Origin: an uncultured Methylococcaceae bacterium
GTDB lineage: Bacteria; Pseudomonadota; Gammaproteobacteria; Methylococcales; Methylomonadaceae
NCBI GenBank assembly: GCA_913009515.1
Contig: CAJVYO010000081.1
Span: 1-7,481, forward strand
Direction of reading: 5' to 3'
DNA length: 7,481 bases
The translations under genes and the position numbers were made by a program. Positions 1-6,804 of the stretch are shown here, one piece after another. The notes under the pieces were generated by a model. It saw nothing but the letters and a program-made list of their open reading frames with translations. It ran no database searches and had not been told where the DNA came from. Position 1 is the stretch's first letter. Every line of letters starts with the position of its first letter.

Positions 1-1
1 T

Positions 2-436
2 AAAAAAATCGGCGGCTGGATTTTTCAGCATTGTTTGCCGCTCTGTGCCATGTCGCCTTCATCCATTATCATGCACCGTTCAGTGATTGAGGCTGTGGGG
101 GATTTTGATGAATCCTTACCTGCTTGTGAAGATTATGATTTATGGTTACGTTTAACCGCTAACTATCCGGTATTATTTTTAGAACAGCCTTTGATTAATA
201 AATATGGCGGCCATGAAGACCAGCTATCTCATCAATATTGGGGTATGGATCGCTTTCGTATCCAAGCCTTAGATAATATTTTAAAATCAGCCGATTTAAG
301 TGATGCAAATAAACAAGCTGCAACGGCTATGTTATTAAAAAAAGCCCGATTATTTATGAAAGGAGCCGCAAAACGTAATAAGCGGGAAGCGGTACAATTT
401 TACAGTGATTTAATTGCACGAATTACGCACGATTAA
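2..436 (+). CDS. Family 2 (GT-A) glycosyltransferase, C-terminal part (5' end outside window)
   Basis: The frame is open to the left edge, so this is the last 144 codons of a longer gene; the TTG at 35 and ATG at 50 are internal codons. Numbering from the first complete codon, the visible part has SPSS at 18-21 followed by VGDFDESLPACEDYDLWLR at about 32-50. That is the typical second half of a GT-A domain, where the acidic ED pair (43-44) lies near the catalytic base of family 2 enzymes. A YGGHEDQLS stretch (68-76) and a lysine/arginine-rich helical tail follow. Family enzymes move a sugar from a nucleotide-sugar onto a saccharide or lipid acceptor; donor and acceptor cannot be read here, and the N-terminal nucleotide-binding half is not visible. 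No membrane segment is seen in this part. The gene ends 69 bp before dnaN, where dnaA often stands in other bacteria. The family call is firm; the biological role is unknown. Confidence 0.85.
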   Translation, partial: KKIGGWIFQHCLPLCAMSPSSIIMHRSVIEAVGDFDESLPACEDYDLWLRLTANYPVLFLEQPLINKYGGHEDQLSHQYWGMDRFRIQALDNILKSADLSDANKQAATAMLLKKARLFMKGAAKRNKREAVQFYSDLIARITHD

Positions 437-448
437 GCATAGATAGCT

Positions 449-454
449 TATAAT
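449..454 (+). promoter_or_regulatory. Possible -10 box of a dnaN promoter
   Basis: A perfect TATAAT lies 51 bp upstream of the dnaN start, in the 69-bp gap after the glycosyltransferase. The bases 16 to 18 bp upstream (about 425-432) do not resemble TTGACA, and there is no extended -10 TG. It is therefore a candidate resting on the -10 match alone. In AT-rich DNA such a hexamer can arise by chance, but its location in the only non-coding stretch ahead of dnaN favours it. Confidence 0.35.
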
Positions 455-505
455 AGACGGTTATCTAATGACTTTGGCATTTAACCCGTAACGTATCGAT
501 TATCT

Positions 506-1606
506 ATGAAATTTACGCTTAACAGAGAACAATTATTAACGCCTTTGCAGCAAATTGTGAGTGTTATTGAAAAAAGACAAACTATGCCAATTTTGGCAAA
601 TGTATTATTTCAATTAGATAATAATGAACTGACTTTAACCGGGACGGATTTAGAGGTTCAGATTGTGGTTAAAGTGGCAGTTGAGTCCATTGAAACCAGT
701 AGTATTACCATTCCAGCCCGAAAATTACTCGATATTTGTCGTTTATTGCCTAACGGTGCGGATATTAATTTTGAGTTGAAAGATGAAAAATTAAAAATTA
801 AATCAGGGCGGGGACGTTTTTCAGTGAGTACGCTGGATGCGGAACATTATCCTGATTTTGAAATGACCCCGATGGAGTGTCAATTTCAGTTACAAAGTAG
901 CCAATTAAAACAAGCCTTAGAAAAAACCGCTTTTTGCATGGCCAATCAGGATATTCGCTATTACTTAAATGGCGTGATGTTGAGTATTTTTAATCAACAA
1001 TTAAAATTAGTGGGTTCAGATGGTCATCGACTAGCAATTTATGAAGGCAGTATTGAGCAAGAAACCGGCATTGATTTACGTATTATTATCCCTCGCAAAG
1101 GGGTGATTGAATTAATTCGTTTATTAGATGATGACGAGCAAGAAATTTACGTTGAATTTTCAAAAAATAATATTCGCGTGACCATCGATAATTTAATTTT
1201 CTCGGCTAAATTAGTGGATTCAAAATATCCTGATTTTAGTAAAGTGTTCGAGCAAGGCTTCAACAGCGAAATTCAAATTCATAAACAAGTTTTAAAAGAT
1301 GCCTTAACCCGTGTCGCTATTTTATCGAATGAAAAATTTCGTGGTGTCGAATTTATGATTGAGGGTAATACCTTAAAAATTGCCACCAATAATCCTGAGC
1401 ATGAAGAAGCGGATGAAGAAATCGAAATTGAATATTTGGGTCAGCCGCTTTCAATTGCCTTTAACTCCCAATATATCCTCGATGCGGTGTCTAATTTAGA
1501 GTCTGAGCTTATTGTTTTTACCATTGCAGAAAATGTGAGCAGTTGTTTTATTGAAGAATCCAGCCCCCATAATTATAAATTTATTGTAATGCCTATGCGT
1601 TTGTAA
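506..1606 (+). CDS. dnaN: DNA polymerase III subunit beta (sliding clamp)
   Basis: DnaN forms the ring-shaped homodimer that holds DNA polymerase III and other clamp-binding proteins on DNA. The 366 residues equal the E. coli length and align without visible gaps. The N-terminus MKFTLNREQLL is typical. RYYLNG (151-156) and SDGHRLA (171-177; TDGHRLA in E. coli) are in the middle domain, SNEKFRGV (274-281) is in the third domain, and the protein ends in VMPMRL, the usual clamp tail that helps form the partner-binding cleft. Three clamp domains of about 120 residues each are expected at roughly 1-125, 126-245 and 246-366. The ATG is chosen from the conserved N-terminus, since the upstream Shine-Dalgarno is weak. 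dnaA does not directly precede it and recF does not follow it, both of which are unusual. It may be transcribed from the TATAAT box in the preceding gap, and may read on into gyrB because no terminator is seen between them. Confidence 0.98.
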   Translation: MKFTLNREQLLTPLQQIVSVIEKRQTMPILANVLFQLDNNELTLTGTDLEVQIVVKVAVESIETSSITIPARKLLDICRLLPNGADINFELKDEKLKIKSGRGRFSVSTLDAEHYPDFEMTPMECQFQLQSSQLKQALEKTAFCMANQDIRYYLNGVMLSIFNQQLKLVGSDGHRLAIYEGSIEQETGIDLRIIIPRKGVIELIRLLDDDEQEIYVEFSKNNIRVTIDNLIFSAKLVDSKYPDFSKVFEQGFNSEIQIHKQVLKDALTRVAILSNEKFRGVEFMIEGNTLKIATNNPEHEEADEEIEIEYLGQPLSIAFNSQYILDAVSNLESELIVFTIAENVSSCFIEESSPHNYKFIVMPMRL

Positions 1607-1643
1607 ATACCGCATAGCCCATTACTAATGAAAGAGTATTACC

Positions 1644-1659
1644 TGTTCCACATGGAACT
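1644..1659. promoter_or_regulatory. parS: parS-like palindrome (candidate ParB-binding site)
   Basis: The 16-mer TGTTCCACATGGAACT sits in the 73-bp dnaN-gyrB gap, 20 bp before the gyrB start. Chromosomal parS sites of Pseudomonas-type bacteria follow TGTTCCACGTGGAACA, as recalled from the family literature; this sequence differs at the central G (here A) and at the last base. The arms GTTCCA and TGGAAC (1645-1650 and 1653-1658) are perfect inverted repeats around CA. Known parS sites cluster near the origin, often around dnaA, dnaN and gyrB, so the location fits. The break in the central CG is a reason for caution. As RNA it could only form a small 5-bp stem with a 4-base loop and no T-run, so it is not an intrinsic terminator. 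Confidence 0.6.
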
Positions 1660-1679
1660 TTCGCACGATAAGGTCAAAT

Positions 1680-4094
1680 ATGAGTGATAACACAGATAAT
1701 TACGATAGTTCTAACATTAAAGTTTTAAAAGGCTTAGATGCCGTCCGTAAACGTCCTGGTATGTATATTGGTGATACCGACGATGGCACGGGCTTACATC
1801 ACATGGTGTTTGAAGTCGTGGATAATTCTATTGATGAAGCTTTAGCGGGATTTTGTAAAGAAGTGAATGTTACCATTAATATGAATGGTTCTGTGACTGT
1901 GTCTGATGATGGCCGTGGTATTCCTGTTGATATTCACCCTGAAGAAGGACGTTCTTCTGCAGAAGTGATTTTAACCGTGCTGCATGCCGGCGGTAAATTT
2001 GATGATAATGCTTATAAAGTTTCAGGTGGTTTGCATGGTGTTGGGATTTCGGTGGTAAACGCGTTATCTGAAAAGTTAGACTTGGAAATTTATAAACATG
2101 GCCATGTTTATCGTCAAACCTATCGACATGGCGAACCGGTAGCCCCGTTAGAAAAAATGGAAAGCACCACTAAAAAAGGTACGTGCGTGACCTTTATGCC
2201 GAGTACAGATACCTTTACGGATATAGAATTTCATTATGATATTTTAGTAAAACGTTTGCGTGAACTGTCTTTTTTAAATTCAGGAGTGCGTATTCATGTC
2301 AAAGATGCACGGAATAATAAAGAAGATATTTTTGAATTTGAAGGCGGTATTAAAGCTTTTGTAGAACATCTCAATAAAAATAAAAATCCGTTATTTGCTG
2401 AAGTGTTTTATTTTAGCCAAGAAAAGGAGGGTTTAACCGTTGAAGTAGCGATGCAATGGAATGATTCGTATCAAGAAAATATTTTTTGCTTCACTAATAA
2501 TATTCCACAACGTGATGGTGGTTCACATCTCGCAGGGTTTAGAGGCGGTTTGACGCGTACTATCAATCAATATATTGAAGCCAGCGGTGCAGCTAAAAAA
2601 GAAAAAGTCAGCACCACTGGCGATGATGCTCGTGAAGGTTTGACCGCAGTGTTATCCGTTAAAGTACCCGACCCTAAATTTTCGTCACAAACCAAAGATA
2701 AATTAGTCTCTTCTGAAGTGCGTCCGATTGTTGAATCAGCGATGCATCAACGTTTAAATGATTTTTTACAAGAAACACCTAATATTTCAAAAATCATTGT
2801 TAATAAAATTATCCAAGCCGCACGTGCGAGAGATGCGGCTCGTAAAGCCCGTGAATTAACGCGTCGTAAAACCACGCTTGATATTGCGGGTTTACCTGGA
2901 AAATTAGCGGATTGCCAAGAAAAAGACCCTGCTCTATCTGAGATTTTTATTGTGGAAGGAGATTCAGCGGGTGGTTCTGCAAAACAGGGACGTGATCGCC
3001 GTACCCAAGCGATTTTACCTCTAAAAGGTAAAATTTTAAATGTGGAAAGAGCGCGTTTTGATCGCATGATTGCATCAGAAGAAGTCGGGACATTGATTAC
3101 GGCATTAGGCTGTGGTATTGGTAAAGATGAATATAATCCTGAGAAGCTACGTTATCATCGGATTATTATTATGACCGATGCCGATGTTGATGGCTCGCAT
3201 ATTCGTACCTTATTACTGACCTTTTTCTATCGACAAATGCCGGAATTAATCGAACGTGGTCATGTTTATATTGCACAGCCGCCGTTATATAAAATTAAGA
3301 AAGGTAAACAAGAACGTTATGTGAAGGATGATGAAGAATTAAATAATTATTTGATTCAGTTAGCCTTAGAAAAAACTCAATTAATCACGCATAGTGAAGC
3401 CCCTGAAATTAAAGGTATTGGCTTAGAGTCATTAGCGAATCAATATCTTGAGGTTGAGGGTGTTATTAAACGCTTAGGTCGCCGTTATGATTATGACTTT
3501 TTAGAAGCCTTAACGCATATGTCAGTGTTAGATACTGAGATACAAGCGACTGAAGAACAATTAAAATTATGGCTGAATGTGGTTATTTCGCGTTTAAATA
3601 AACACATTAAACAAGCTCAATTTGCATTAGAATTAAATTATACCAATGCAGACGATTACCAAGTGACTATTCATAAAATAGAACATGGTGTTGAAAAAAT
3701 ATTTATGATTGAGTCACTGTTTTTTCAGAGTCTTGATTATAAAAAAATAGTTACTTATGTTGAATCCACGCATGATTTATTTAGTGAGCAATCGCTGATT
3801 AAAATGGGCGAACGCTCTGAATCGGTCACGAATTTTAAGCAAGCGTTTACATGGATGATGCGTGAAGTTAAAAAAGGCCAACATATTCAGCGTTATAAAG
3901 GTTTGGGTGAAATGAATCCTGAGCAGCTTTTTGAAACCACCTTAGATGTTAATTCACGGGTATTATTACAAGTGAATATTACTGATGCGATTGCCGCAGA
4001 TGAAGTCTTTACCACATTAATGGGTGATGACGTTGAACCACGACGTGATTTTATTGTAAAAAATGCCCTAGATGTGGCTAATTTAGACCTTTAA
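1680..4094 (+). CDS. gyrB: DNA gyrase subunit B
   Basis: GyrB is the ATPase subunit of gyrase (GyrA2GyrB2), which introduces negative supercoils using ATP. The 804 residues equal the E. coli length. The N-terminal GHKL ATPase shows E45 (general base) and N49 in EVVDNSIDEA, D76 in DDGRGIP, and the ATP lid GGLHGVG. The transducer domain follows. The TOPRIM domain has E426 in EGDSAGG and D500/D502 in DADVD, which bind catalytic magnesium, then QPPLYK. The long gammaproteobacterial insert (about 560-730) is present and less conserved, and the tail has QRYKGLGEMNPEQL from residue 737. An AAGG Shine-Dalgarno at 1670-1673 lies 6 bases before the ATG. The residue matching E. coli R136, a coumarin-contacting position, is lysine (K139). 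A parS-like site lies just upstream, and the LysM gene begins 44 bp downstream with no terminator between. Confidence 0.99.
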   Translation: MSDNTDNYDSSNIKVLKGLDAVRKRPGMYIGDTDDGTGLHHMVFEVVDNSIDEALAGFCKEVNVTINMNGSVTVSDDGRGIPVDIHPEEGRSSAEVILTVLHAGGKFDDNAYKVSGGLHGVGISVVNALSEKLDLEIYKHGHVYRQTYRHGEPVAPLEKMESTTKKGTCVTFMPSTDTFTDIEFHYDILVKRLRELSFLNSGVRIHVKDARNNKEDIFEFEGGIKAFVEHLNKNKNPLFAEVFYFSQEKEGLTVEVAMQWNDSYQENIFCFTNNIPQRDGGSHLAGFRGGLTRTINQYIEASGAAKKEKVSTTGDDAREGLTAVLSVKVPDPKFSSQTKDKLVSSEVRPIVESAMHQRLNDFLQETPNISKIIVNKIIQAARARDAARKARELTRRKTTLDIAGLPGKLADCQEKDPALSEIFIVEGDSAGGSAKQGRDRRTQAILPLKGKILNVERARFDRMIASEEVGTLITALGCGIGKDEYNPEKLRYHRIIIMTDADVDGSHIRTLLLTFFYRQMPELIERGHVYIAQPPLYKIKKGKQERYVKDDEELNNYLIQLALEKTQLITHSEAPEIKGIGLESLANQYLEVEGVIKRLGRRYDYDFLEALTHMSVLDTEIQATEEQLKLWLNVVISRLNKHIKQAQFALELNYTNADDYQVTIHKIEHGVEKIFMIESLFFQSLDYKKIVTYVESTHDLFSEQSLIKMGERSESVTNFKQAFTWMMREVKKGQHIQRYKGLGEMNPEQLFETTLDVNSRVLLQVNITDAIAADEVFTTLMGDDVEPRRDFIVKNALDVANLDL

Positions 4095-4138
4095 TATAGT
4101 TTAAAAGCTATCACCCATTAAAATAAGAGGAATTAATC

Positions 4139-5176
4139 ATGCTACGTCATTTCATACATGCCGCTTTGTTAATCAGTCTTAGTTTTTCAAGTTATGCGGA
4201 TGTCATTCAATTTAAAGAGTCACCGAATACAGAGCATGTGGTGGTTAAAGGCGATACCTTATGGGATATTTCGGCCAAATTTTTAAAAGATCCTTGGTTA
4301 TGGCCAGCGGTATGGAATGGTAATGCCTATATTAAAAATCCGCACCTGATTTATCCAGGTGATGTGATTCGGATTTGTTTAGTGGAGGGCGAGCAACGCT
4401 TATGTGTTAATGGTGCTGATTCAGATGATGGCAAATGGCAGCCGCGTATGCGCTTGAGTGATTTTGAACAAGAAGCCATTGCGATGATTCCTTTAAGTGA
4501 TATTCGCCCTTTTTTAATGTATCCCTTAGTGTTAACCGAAGAGCAATTAGCAAATAGTCCTTATATTGTACATTTAGAAGGTCAGCGTTTAATTGCTGAA
4601 AAAGGGACTAAACTTTATGCACGCTCAATCAAAAATAATTACTATGAAAACTATATTAGTTTTCGGCCGGGGAATACTTATACCGATCCAGAAACTGAGG
4701 AAATACTAGGTCATGAAGCAATTTATCTTGGTACTAATAAATTATTGATCGCGGGCGACCCGGCTACCTTGAAAATTATCGAATCTGTCAGCGAAGTAAA
4801 GAAAGGTGATAGAGTGATGCCGCGTATTTTAGAGGAAGAAGTGGAGGATTTTTTCCCTTTTGCGCCTAAAAAGCCACTGCACGCACAAATTATCAGCGTT
4901 TTTAAAGATCACCAGACAATTTCTCAGTATGATGTAGTGGTACTTAATAAAGGGCTGGATGATGATTTTAAAAAAGGCCATATACTCAGTGTGTTGAAAG
5001 TAGGGCAAGTAATTCATGACCCTTATGCTGAAGATAAAGATGAACAGGTTAAATTACCTGATGAAATGATTGGTACGGTGATGGTTTTTCGTAGTTTTAA
5101 ACGCGTTAGTTATGCCTTAGTGATGAGTGCAACGAATACTATTTCGTTGCTTGATAAGGTACAAACACCTGAATAA
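4139..5176 (+). CDS. tsaP: Secreted LysM protein, probable type IV pilus secretin-associated protein TsaP
   Basis: The 345-residue protein begins with a signal peptide (R3, H4, hydrophobic 5-18, probable cleavage after SYA at 18-20), so it acts in the periplasm. A LysM peptidoglycan-binding domain covers about 33-79 (HVVVKGDTLWDISAKFL, then PHLIYPGDVIRI). The C-terminal third (about 245-345), with a VVVLNKGLDDDFKKGHIL stretch, resembles the FlgT-like C-terminal region of TsaP. TsaP proteins anchor the PilQ outer-membrane secretin of type IV pili to peptidoglycan, and the Pseudomonas aeruginosa homologue is also next to dprA. The TsaP assignment rests on architecture, length and neighbour; a general LysM protein is the fallback. 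The strong Shine-Dalgarno AAGAGGA (4125-4131), 7 bases before the ATG, fixes the start. Its 3' end overlaps the dprA frame and contains a hairpin. Confidence 0.75.
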   Translation: MLRHFIHAALLISLSFSSYADVIQFKESPNTEHVVVKGDTLWDISAKFLKDPWLWPAVWNGNAYIKNPHLIYPGDVIRICLVEGEQRLCVNGADSDDGKWQPRMRLSDFEQEAIAMIPLSDIRPFLMYPLVLTEEQLANSPYIVHLEGQRLIAEKGTKLYARSIKNNYYENYISFRPGNTYTDPETEEILGHEAIYLGTNKLLIAGDPATLKIIESVSEVKKGDRVMPRILEEEVEDFFPFAPKKPLHAQIISVFKDHQTISQYDVVVLNKGLDDDFKKGHILSVLKVGQVIHDPYAEDKDEQVKLPDEMIGTVMVFRSFKRVSYALVMSATNTISLLDKVQTPE

Positions 5177-6281
5177 TACAGAGACGGATAAATATTGGTT
5201 GGCGTTATTACGCTGCGAAGGCGTAGGCAGTAAAACATTTTTAAAATGTTTAGAGCATTGCGGCGACCCTGAGCAAGTTTTTAAGGCAGATTCAAGCACC
5301 TTAGCAACGTTAGGCTTACGGGAAAAAAGTATTCATAGTATTAGGAATGCGGACTGGTCACGGGTAGAGTCTGATTTAAACTGGTTGGCACAAGCGGATA
5401 ATCATCTTATTAAAATTAGCGATGATGATTATCCACAGACTTTAAAAGAAATAGCCGATCCGCCGCCACTTTTATTTGCTAGAGGTGATGTGGATTTAGT
5501 GCATTTTCCACAAATAGCGATTGTCGGTAGTCGTAATCCTTCCAGTTCTGGGCTACAAATTGCCACTGATTTTGCTTATAGTTTGAGTCAGTCGGGTTTT
5601 ACCATTACCAGTGGTTTAGCATTAGGTATTGATGCCGCAAGTCATCGCGGGGCTTTAAACGCAGGGGCGAAAACCATCGCGGTCACAGGAACGGGGCTGG
5701 ATAGAGTTTATCCTGCTGCGCATAAAGATTTGGCAACTGATATTGTCAATAATGGCGTGTTAATATCTGAATTTCCACCCGGTACCAGTGCTAAAGCCAA
5801 TCATTTTCCGCGTCGTAATCGTATTATTAGCGGTTTATGTATGGGCTTATTGGTAGTGGAGGCGGCTCAAAAAAGTGGTTCTTTAATCAGTGCACGGATG
5901 GCGTTGGAGCAAAATAGAGAAGTTTTTGCTATTCCGGGATCTATTTATAATCCTTTAGCACGTGGCTGTAATGGTTTGATTCGTCAAGGTGCAAAATTAG
6001 TTGAAACCACCGATGATATTTTGCAGGAATTGAAATATAATTTTGAGTTTAGCCAGCCGACAGTATCAGCCTCAGCACCGCAAATAACGTCAACATTTAA
6101 TGATATTAATGCCGAGCAGCAACAGATATTAGCGGCGATTCAATTTAGTCCAACGAGCATCGATAGCGTGGTTACTGCAACAAAAATAAGCGTAGAGAAT
6201 ATTAGTGCAAACTTACTCATGCTAGAATTACAAGGTTATATTAGTGCAGCACCGGGAGGCGGTTATGCTCGACTTAAATAA
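5127..6281 (+). CDS. dprA: DNA processing protein DprA (Smf), RecA loader in natural transformation
   Basis: DprA binds incoming single-stranded DNA in the cytoplasm and loads RecA on it. With the longest start the protein has 384 residues. An N-terminal helical region contains a helix-hairpin-helix-like GVGSKTF (32-38). The Rossmann-like DNA-binding core has VGSRNP (133-138), SGLALGID (162-169), FPRRNRIISGL (227-237) and EAAQKSGSL (245-253), the family signatures. A winged-helix domain lies at about 328-384, ending YARLK. The start is uncertain. In-frame stops TAG-TGA-TGA lie immediately before the GTG at 5127, and no in-frame ATG occurs before residue 239, so initiation must use GTG 5127, TTG 5151, or CTG 5169. 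CTG 5169 has AAGG at 5156-5159, 9 bases upstream. All three overlap the tsaP-like gene (by 50, 26 or 8 bases), suggesting translational coupling. The longest frame is given here. smg follows after 33 bp. Confidence 0.95.
   Translation: MQRILFRCLIRYKHLNNTETDKYWLALLRCEGVGSKTFLKCLEHCGDPEQVFKADSSTLATLGLREKSIHSIRNADWSRVESDLNWLAQADNHLIKISDDDYPQTLKEIADPPPLLFARGDVDLVHFPQIAIVGSRNPSSSGLQIATDFAYSLSQSGFTITSGLALGIDAASHRGALNAGAKTIAVTGTGLDRVYPAAHKDLATDIVNNGVLISEFPPGTSAKANHFPRRNRIISGLCMGLLVVEAAQKSGSLISARMALEQNREVFAIPGSIYNPLARGCNGLIRQGAKLVETTDDILQELKYNFEFSQPTVSASAPQITSTFNDINAEQQQILAAIQFSPTSIDSVVTATKISVENISANLLMLELQGYISAAPGGGYARLK
5129..5150 (+). promoter_or_regulatory. Hairpin at the tsaP/dprA overlap
   Basis: GCAACGAA (5129-5136) and TTCGTTGC (5143-5150) are perfect inverted repeats around a 6-base loop, giving an 8-bp stem with four G-C pairs. 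The stem covers the last base of the GTG candidate start of dprA and ends directly before the TTG candidate, 5 bases ahead of the AAGG at 5156-5159. No T-run follows, so it is not an intrinsic terminator. A role in controlling dprA initiation is inference; it also encodes residues near the end of the LysM protein. Confidence 0.45.
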
Positions 6282-6314
6282 CATCATGCATAAAAAAATA
6301 AAAAAGGCATACCA

Positions 6315-6782
6315 ATGAATGAAGATATTTTTGACGTATTAATTTACCTCTTTGAAAATTATATGGGCGTTGAATATGATGTTGAATTAGATACCAATAA
6401 TTTAAAATCAGAGCTTAAACAAGCGGGTTTTAATAGCAATATTATTTTAAAAGCCTTTGATTGGTTAGAATCATTGGCGATAGAAGAAGAATCTTTATTA
6501 GAGATTAAAGAAAATTTTCGTATTTTTTCTCATGAAGAGACTGAAAAATTAAATTTAGAATGTCGCAATTTTATTTTATTTTTATGTCGTTTGGATATTC
6601 TAAATGCCTTACAGCGTGAATTAGTGATTAGCCGTGCGATGGCGTTATCACGTAAAACTATTTTATTGGAAGAATTGCAATGGATTACATTGTTGATTTT
6701 ATTGAGTCAAGCTGAAGATGAGGGCTCGATTGCTCATTTAGAACATATTCTTTACCAAGAAACGTCTGCATTATTACATTAA
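6315..6782 (+). CDS. smg: Smg family protein (DUF494), function unknown
   Basis: The 155-residue product matches the Smg/DUF494 family (E. coli Smg is 157 residues). It shows the N-terminal FDVLIYLFENYM (6-17), the LKQAGF and DWLESL helices, a central LNLECRNFILFL stretch, and the closing ALLH. The protein looks soluble and mostly helical, with no signal peptide, membrane segment or catalytic motif. Its biochemical role is not established. The family is commonly found between dprA and topA or a topA-like zinc-ribbon gene, as here, which supports the call but does not reveal a function. The ATG follows an AAGG Shine-Dalgarno (6304-6307) with 7-base spacing, and matches the family N-terminus apart from a short lead of four residues. 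The 33-bp gap after dprA and the 22-bp gap before topA suggest co-transcription. Confidence 0.95.
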   Translation: MNEDIFDVLIYLFENYMGVEYDVELDTNNLKSELKQAGFNSNIILKAFDWLESLAIEEESLLEIKENFRIFSHEETEKLNLECRNFILFLCRLDILNALQRELVISRAMALSRKTILLEELQWITLLILLSQAEDEGSIAHLEHILYQETSALLH

Positions 6783-6804
6783 CACGGCCATTGCCTTAAA
6801 TAGT

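Noticed and set aside
35..436. Starting the glycosyltransferase at the TTG at 35 as a complete 133-residue protein
   Set aside because: The frame stays open to the left edge with family-like residues upstream of that codon, and the visible part lacks the N-terminal nucleotide-binding half, so it is a truncated view of a longer gene.
1601..1628. TTGTAA and TACTAA as a gyrB promoter
   Set aside because: Only 4 of 6 and 3 of 6 bases match the consensus, with 16-bp spacing; too weak to list in AT-rich DNA.
1607..1679. Possible recF remnant or intrinsic terminator in the dnaN-gyrB gap
   Set aside because: No RecF-like peptide is readable in any frame of this short gap, and the only inverted repeat (the parS-like site) has no following T-run.
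2747..3067. Open frame of 106 codons on the minus strand inside gyrB
   Set aside because: It lies wholly within the conserved TOPRIM-encoding part of gyrB, and its product has no recognisable family features; it is a shadow of the real gene.
4095..4138. Terminator after gyrB (ATAG and CTAT repeat)
   Set aside because: The stem would be 4 bp and A/T-rich, with no T-run; read-through into the LysM gene is more likely.
4829..5299. Two short minus-strand open frames across the 3' part of the LysM gene and the start of dprA
   Set aside because: Each is about 60 codons with no recognisable domain, opposite well-supported genes; they are most simply chance frames.
6289..6305. A-rich tract (A7-T-A6) before smg as a slippage site or terminator
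   Set aside because: It is outside both coding regions and no GC-rich stem precedes it on either strand; it is ordinary AT-rich spacer DNA next to the smg ribosome-binding site.
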